Positions 60,786 to 64,000 of a stretch of DNA of 64,000 nt are shown here, piece after piece. The notes below the pieces were generated by a model. The model was not told the DNA's origin. It made no database searches and saw only the letters and a list, made by a program, of their open reading frames with translations. Source of the DNA: Promethearchaeota archaeon (GTDB lineage: Archaea; Asgardarchaeota; Lokiarchaeia; Sigyniarchaeales; SOKP01); contig JAHLWS010000078.1 of the NCBI GenBank assembly GCA_019057795.1, positions 1 to 64,000 of the forward strand, given 5' to 3'. How positions within the stretch are numbered: the stretch's first letter is position 1; each line of letters begins with the position of its first letter. The position numbers and the translations under genes are program-made.

Positions 60786-60832
60786 TCCCTCCCCCGTGAT
60801 GCCCCCTCCTGAAAAAGCAGGTGCAAACAATA
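60786..60832. repeat. Dispersed ~45-bp repeat, copy 3
   Basis: CCCTCCCCCGTGATGCCCCC then TCCTGAAAAAGCAGGTGCAA. On the minus strand it reads LFAPAFSGGGITGEG and stop. It is the most G+C-rich element of the spacer. Confidence 0.6.
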
Positions 60833-61004
60833 CATTTAAGATATTATAAATATCTCTAAAGAATAAAATTTATTTAGAATAAATAGATTTAATTCAAAAA
60901 GATAATCTTGAAAGTTTTCTTAAGAATACTAATTTAATAATAACTATTAAAAATGTAATTTTACCATATACTTTAAAAGATAAAAAATTAAATGTGCATA
61001 TTTT

Positions 61005-61856
61005 TTGACTGATTTTAAATTACCAAAAGACTTGACGGATAAATGTACTCAAATGTTAAAAGCATATTATAATTTATATATTCTTGAGAATACTTTACGT
61101 CTATTTATTGAAAATACTGCAAAGTCTAAGTATGGAGATGACTATTGGGGAAAATTAACTATTAAAACCAAAATTGAAAGAACTATTAAAACCAGAAAGG
61201 ATAACGAGAAAAAAAATAAATGGCTTAATTTTAGAGGAGAATCAAACATATTTTATTTAGACTTTATTGATCTTAGAAGTGTTTTAATAAGTAATTGGAA
61301 TATTTTTAATGATTATTTTCCAAATCAAGAATGGATAACAAATCGTATTTCAGAACTCTATGATATTAGAAACCGAATAGCACACAATTCATTTATATAT
61401 TTAAGCGAGATTGAACAACAGACAATCGAAACTTATGCTAAATCAATCTATCAACAATTAAAAATATATAAAAATAATCTTAATTTACCAAATAATCTCA
61501 TCGTAAAAGCAGTTAAACCGAAATTTCAGGAAACATCTTTATTTAATAGATTTCAAAGACTCTTCTTTGAAAGAGATTTTAAAGAAATTTTAACCAAATG
61601 GGATATTTTTGAAGAATTATTTGATACAAATGCTTTTTATAAAATTAACAAAATTGCTAATATTTCTGGAAGTGAAACATTTATAATTCAATATAAATTT
61701 AAAGATGCTACAATGTATCTATCTCATGGTGGAGGTAAATTTGGATGTAACATAAGTATTTCCGCTAATAAATGTATTTCTGATGATAATGAAAAATTTA
61801 ATAACATTGCAAAAGAATTCTTTAAAATAATAGCAGATGGAGTTAACGATATTTAG
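61005..61856 (+). CDS. HEPN-domain protein (Swt1-like HEPN)
   Basis: The 283-residue product starts with a HEPN helical bundle (about 1-155). ELYDIRNRIAHNSFIYL (about 118-134) contains the RNxxxH-type active motif R-x4-H of HEPN RNases; the upstream LENTLRLFIENTAKSKYGDDYW resembles the Swt1-type HEPN N-terminus. The C-terminal ~110 residues are alpha/beta and unassigned. HEPN RNases are frequent in toxin and antiviral systems. The start is TTG without a clear Shine-Dalgarno. Confidence 0.75.
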   Translation: MTDFKLPKDLTDKCTQMLKAYYNLYILENTLRLFIENTAKSKYGDDYWGKLTIKTKIERTIKTRKDNEKKNKWLNFRGESNIFYLDFIDLRSVLISNWNIFNDYFPNQEWITNRISELYDIRNRIAHNSFIYLSEIEQQTIETYAKSIYQQLKIYKNNLNLPNNLIVKAVKPKFQETSLFNRFQRLFFERDFKEILTKWDIFEELFDTNAFYKINKIANISGSETFIIQYKFKDATMYLSHGGGKFGCNISISANKCISDDNEKFNNIAKEFFKIIADGVNDI

Positions 61857-62077
61857 AATGAGTTTTAAAAATTTAAAAAAGCAGGAGTTTGAAGATTTCA
61901 AAATGGGAGATTCTTGAAGCTCTATAATGATTGAAGTGTTCAGAGTTTTAGTTAATACTAAAATTAGGGTGTATTTATAAAACTGAGATTAATTGGTATG
62001 TTGAAAAATTATTAAAAAATGATCTCATTGAAATAAATAAAGATATACTCTCAATTAAAAATAAATAATGGCTTTTT
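61857..62077 (+). pseudogene. Relic of a winged-helix protein between the two HEPN genes
   Basis: Fragments KWEILEAL (about 61901-61924) and, after stops, KTEINWYVEKLLKNDLIEIN-KDILSIKNK (to TAA about 62068) look like the first helix and the recognition/wing part of a winged HTH domain. In-frame stops and a lost middle separate them. It may have been the regulator of the neighbouring HEPN genes. Confidence 0.5.
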
Positions 62078-63475
62078 ATGAAGAAACATATCTATATTTT
62101 TAGAATTAACTATTTAGAAGTTAGATCACCTATTAAATTATCTGAAACTATCTCTATTCTTCCTGGAAATTATGAGTTATCTCAAGATGAAGATTTAAAT
62201 TTTGACATTTCGTTTCAAATTAATAAATATTCCTATATATTTATCGAAAGAGATATTAGCTTAAAAATCAGTGATCTTAAAAAAGAGCTGAATCTTATTT
62301 TTGCTCTAATTTCCTTTTTATTATCAAATTGGATAGATATTTATCCTCAAGAAAGTTATCATATAAATTATGATACCAACAAAAGAATTATGTTAGAAAA
62401 AGGAATAATAGTTCCATTTAAAAGCTTTAAATTTAATAGACAATATTCCAGAATTTACTCAATTAAGGACAGATTTAGAAAGATTATAAATGAGATGTAT
62501 AGGATTTTTATAGAGGACCCTATTTCTGATTCGATATATTTCATTATTGGGCAGTTCCTAATCTCTAAGAGGGAAGATATTCTCTTAACAAAAGTTATTT
62601 ATGCTTGGAATGTTCTCGAGCATTTTGCTTCTAGTTATTGGGAAAATACCAATAAGACACAACTCTACATAATAAATGAAGAGAAATTTGACCAGTTAAT
62701 GAAATCTTTAAACGACACCCTCGAAGAATATATCAAAAATAAAATTAAACAAAATGATATTTATCTCTCTCAATTAGAGGTTGATTTTTATAGACAAGAT
62801 TATATAAAGCTCTTAAAAGATAAATTAAGGAATGGAGTAGATAATTTTTCTCCTATAAAATATAAGATAATTCGGATGTTTGAAATTGAAGGATTAAATA
62901 TGACAAAGCAGGAATATGAATTGATAAATAAGATGTATAAAATGAGAAATTTTATTTATCATAAAGGTGTTAAAAAAGAGGAAATTGAAAAAGAAATAAA
63001 AAAAGATCCCGCAGATTTAGCTAAAGAATTTTTAAACTTTTTAGAAATCAAAATTTGGCAATATTTTAAGTTTATTAATAAATATGCTACGCTAAATAAT
63101 GAATTGATCTCTTTTAAAGAGTGTCAGATTTCTAAAACGAGTTTAGTGGTTGAAGATTATACTGAAAAAAGGGAAATTTTAAAAAAACTGGAATTTGTGA
63201 GAGAGAAAATAGAGAAATATTCAAATAAACCAATAGAAGCTCGAATTATGGAAGTAAAAAAGGAGTTTAATACATATATAAATTTTAATTATAAAAGAGA
63301 TAGTTATGAAGATGGTTTAGTTATAGATAATTTACCTCAAGATATACATTCATATGGAAACATAATTAAATTAAAAGCCAAATTAGATGATTTAAATGTG
63401 ACTTTTAATTTTAATGGGATTTTTAAATGTGGTATATTTTCAGAAATCCTTATTGAAAAATTTATTATAGAATAA
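62078..63475 (+). CDS. ApeA-like HEPN-domain protein
   Basis: The 465-residue protein has an N-terminal beta-rich region (about 1-165), a helical HEPN-type domain (about 165-330) with MYKMRNFIYHKG (about 284-295, R-x4-H), and a mixed C-terminal region (about 345-465). The beta-region plus HEPN layout resembles ApeA-type anti-phage proteins, but similarity is by architecture only. It follows the first HEPN gene on the same strand. Catalytic RNase activity is plausible because Arg and His are both present. Confidence 0.6.
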   Translation: MKKHIYIFRINYLEVRSPIKLSETISILPGNYELSQDEDLNFDISFQINKYSYIFIERDISLKISDLKKELNLIFALISFLLSNWIDIYPQESYHINYDTNKRIMLEKGIIVPFKSFKFNRQYSRIYSIKDRFRKIINEMYRIFIEDPISDSIYFIIGQFLISKREDILLTKVIYAWNVLEHFASSYWENTNKTQLYIINEEKFDQLMKSLNDTLEEYIKNKIKQNDIYLSQLEVDFYRQDYIKLLKDKLRNGVDNFSPIKYKIIRMFEIEGLNMTKQEYELINKMYKMRNFIYHKGVKKEEIEKEIKKDPADLAKEFLNFLEIKIWQYFKFINKYATLNNELISFKECQISKTSLVVEDYTEKREILKKLEFVREKIEKYSNKPIEARIMEVKKEFNTYINFNYKRDSYEDGLVIDNLPQDIHSYGNIIKLKAKLDDLNVTFNFNGIFKCGIFSEILIEKFIIE

Positions 63476-63479
63476 GACT

Positions 63480-64000
63480 TCTTTCTTTTCTCGCTCCTTT
63501 AGAATCGCCTCCCTCTCCTAGATATGCTGCGGGTAGTGCTGTGATCCCAATTATTCTATTCTAATAGATTTTATTGCTTCTTTATTTTTTATTTTATGAG
63601 CTCCACTCCAAGTTTCATCGAATCCATAATAACACATCATAGGCTCTCCATTATATTCTACTTACAATTTATTTTTTAAATGTGGTGGAATTTTTAATTA
63701 AACATATTCTCAAATGTATTTGTCTTTTTCTAAATAATAAAAGATAAATTCTTTTTCCTTCACCGGACTCTTATCTTCGAAAATTTTTGCCATACTATCA
63801 TCATAATGTGAAACTTTATCCATTCTTTGTTGCACTTTTTTCCTTGTGTTCTTGCCGCTTGAAAAATTACATCCCTGAAGGCAATAAAGATGGTTATTTA
63901 CAAATATCTATTCTCGTTTTATCGCATTTTCTACCTTTTTATATAAAAGATTAATAAAATTAAGATAAATTTTCGCAGTTTCTGAGTCAATTTCAACATT
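63480..64000 (-). pseudogene. Degraded gene remnant at the right edge
   Basis: The minus strand shows protein-like blocks broken by stops: VEIDSETAKIYLNFINLLYK, HYDDSMAKIFEDKSPVKEKEFIFYYLEKDKYI, VEYNGEPMMCYYGFDETWSG and finally GITALPAAYLGEGGDSKGAR. The last block resembles the GxGGxxTGE end encoded by the dispersed repeats. No intact frame remains. I cannot name the family; the remnant could be of a mobile element. Confidence 0.45.

Larger units (their letters stand above)
60065..61004. other. Gene-poor spacer with two repeat copies
   Basis: These 940 bp hold no convincing gene. They contain copies 2 and 3 of the dispersed repeat and several TTAGATAAAATTGACC / TTGGATAAAATTACAA-like pairs near 60580-60640. 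Composition is A+T-rich elsewhere. The region looks like decayed mobile or accessory DNA. Confidence 0.4.

Noticed and set aside
1..64000. CRISPR array
   Set aside because: No regularly spaced direct repeats of 24-40 bp with unique spacers were seen.

Overview
The window reads as a low-G+C archaeal chromosome, most likely an Asgard (Promethearchaeota, Loki-like) lineage. Archaeal diagnostics are TFB, archaeal DnaG, Gar1, Nep1, TrmY, Rpp21/RNP4, the archaeosine pair ArcS/RaSEA, eIF6 and prefoldin. The Asgard leaning comes from two Roadblock/LC7-type proteins, a Get3-type ATPase with a CxxC pair, eS26 together with eL39/eL31, and leucine-rich-repeat proteins. This placement is inference from gene content; no phylogeny was run.

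Positions 1-16.8 kb are part of an integrated head-tailed (HK97-fold) provirus. Its late genes all read leftwards, from terminase large subunit and portal through scaffold-like protein, decoration-like protein, major capsid, neck proteins, tail tube and a very small pre-hub protein to a 1353-residue hub/fibre/beta-helix fusion; small membrane and coiled-coil genes follow and run off the left edge. Early genes (ribbon-helix-helix protein, Zn-finger protein, DNA methyltransferase, Cys-rich protein) read rightwards from a repeat-rich control region at 12.7-13.5 kb. A tyrosine integrase at 15.2-16.4 kb lies next to host DNA, so the right provirus end is near 16.4-16.8 kb and the left end is outside the window.

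Positions 16.8-50.9 kb are chromosomal housekeeping DNA: a PurM-like enzyme, MobB, a PIN-TPR protein, eS26, a CDP-alcohol phosphotransferase, TrmY, an Lrp-like regulator beside an ABC-2 exporter, a divergent Co/Ni ECF transporter (cbiM/PDGLE and cbiQ/cbiO), a GC-rich structured RNA candidate, Roadblock proteins, the gar1-tfb pair, arcS-RaSEA, S-adenosylhomocysteinase, Get3 and DnaG. A broken-up archaeal informational cluster follows: OsmC, SecE, FtsY, prefoldin alpha, eL18a, eIF6, then an inserted membrane hydrolase and a BRCT mini-protein, then eL31, eL39 (53 codons), PDCD5, eS19, a YhbY protein, RNP4 and Nep1.

Positions 51-64 kb are accessory: tRNA-Gly(UCC), a photolyase-like radical SAM/AlkD operon, two LRR proteins, a creatininase plus its decayed duplicate, a GNAT, a membrane protein with four repeats, a tandem pair of HEPN proteins, several gene relics and a dispersed ~45-bp repeat.

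The most unexpected signal concerns initiation. TFB, DnaG, eS19 and CbiO all lack any in-frame ATG/GTG/TTG (or lack a usable one) where family homology requires the N-terminus, yet each has an ATT codon there, 5-8 nt after a good Shine-Dalgarno sequence. An uncharacterised 641-residue protein shows the same arrangement. AUU may be a routine start codon in this organism.
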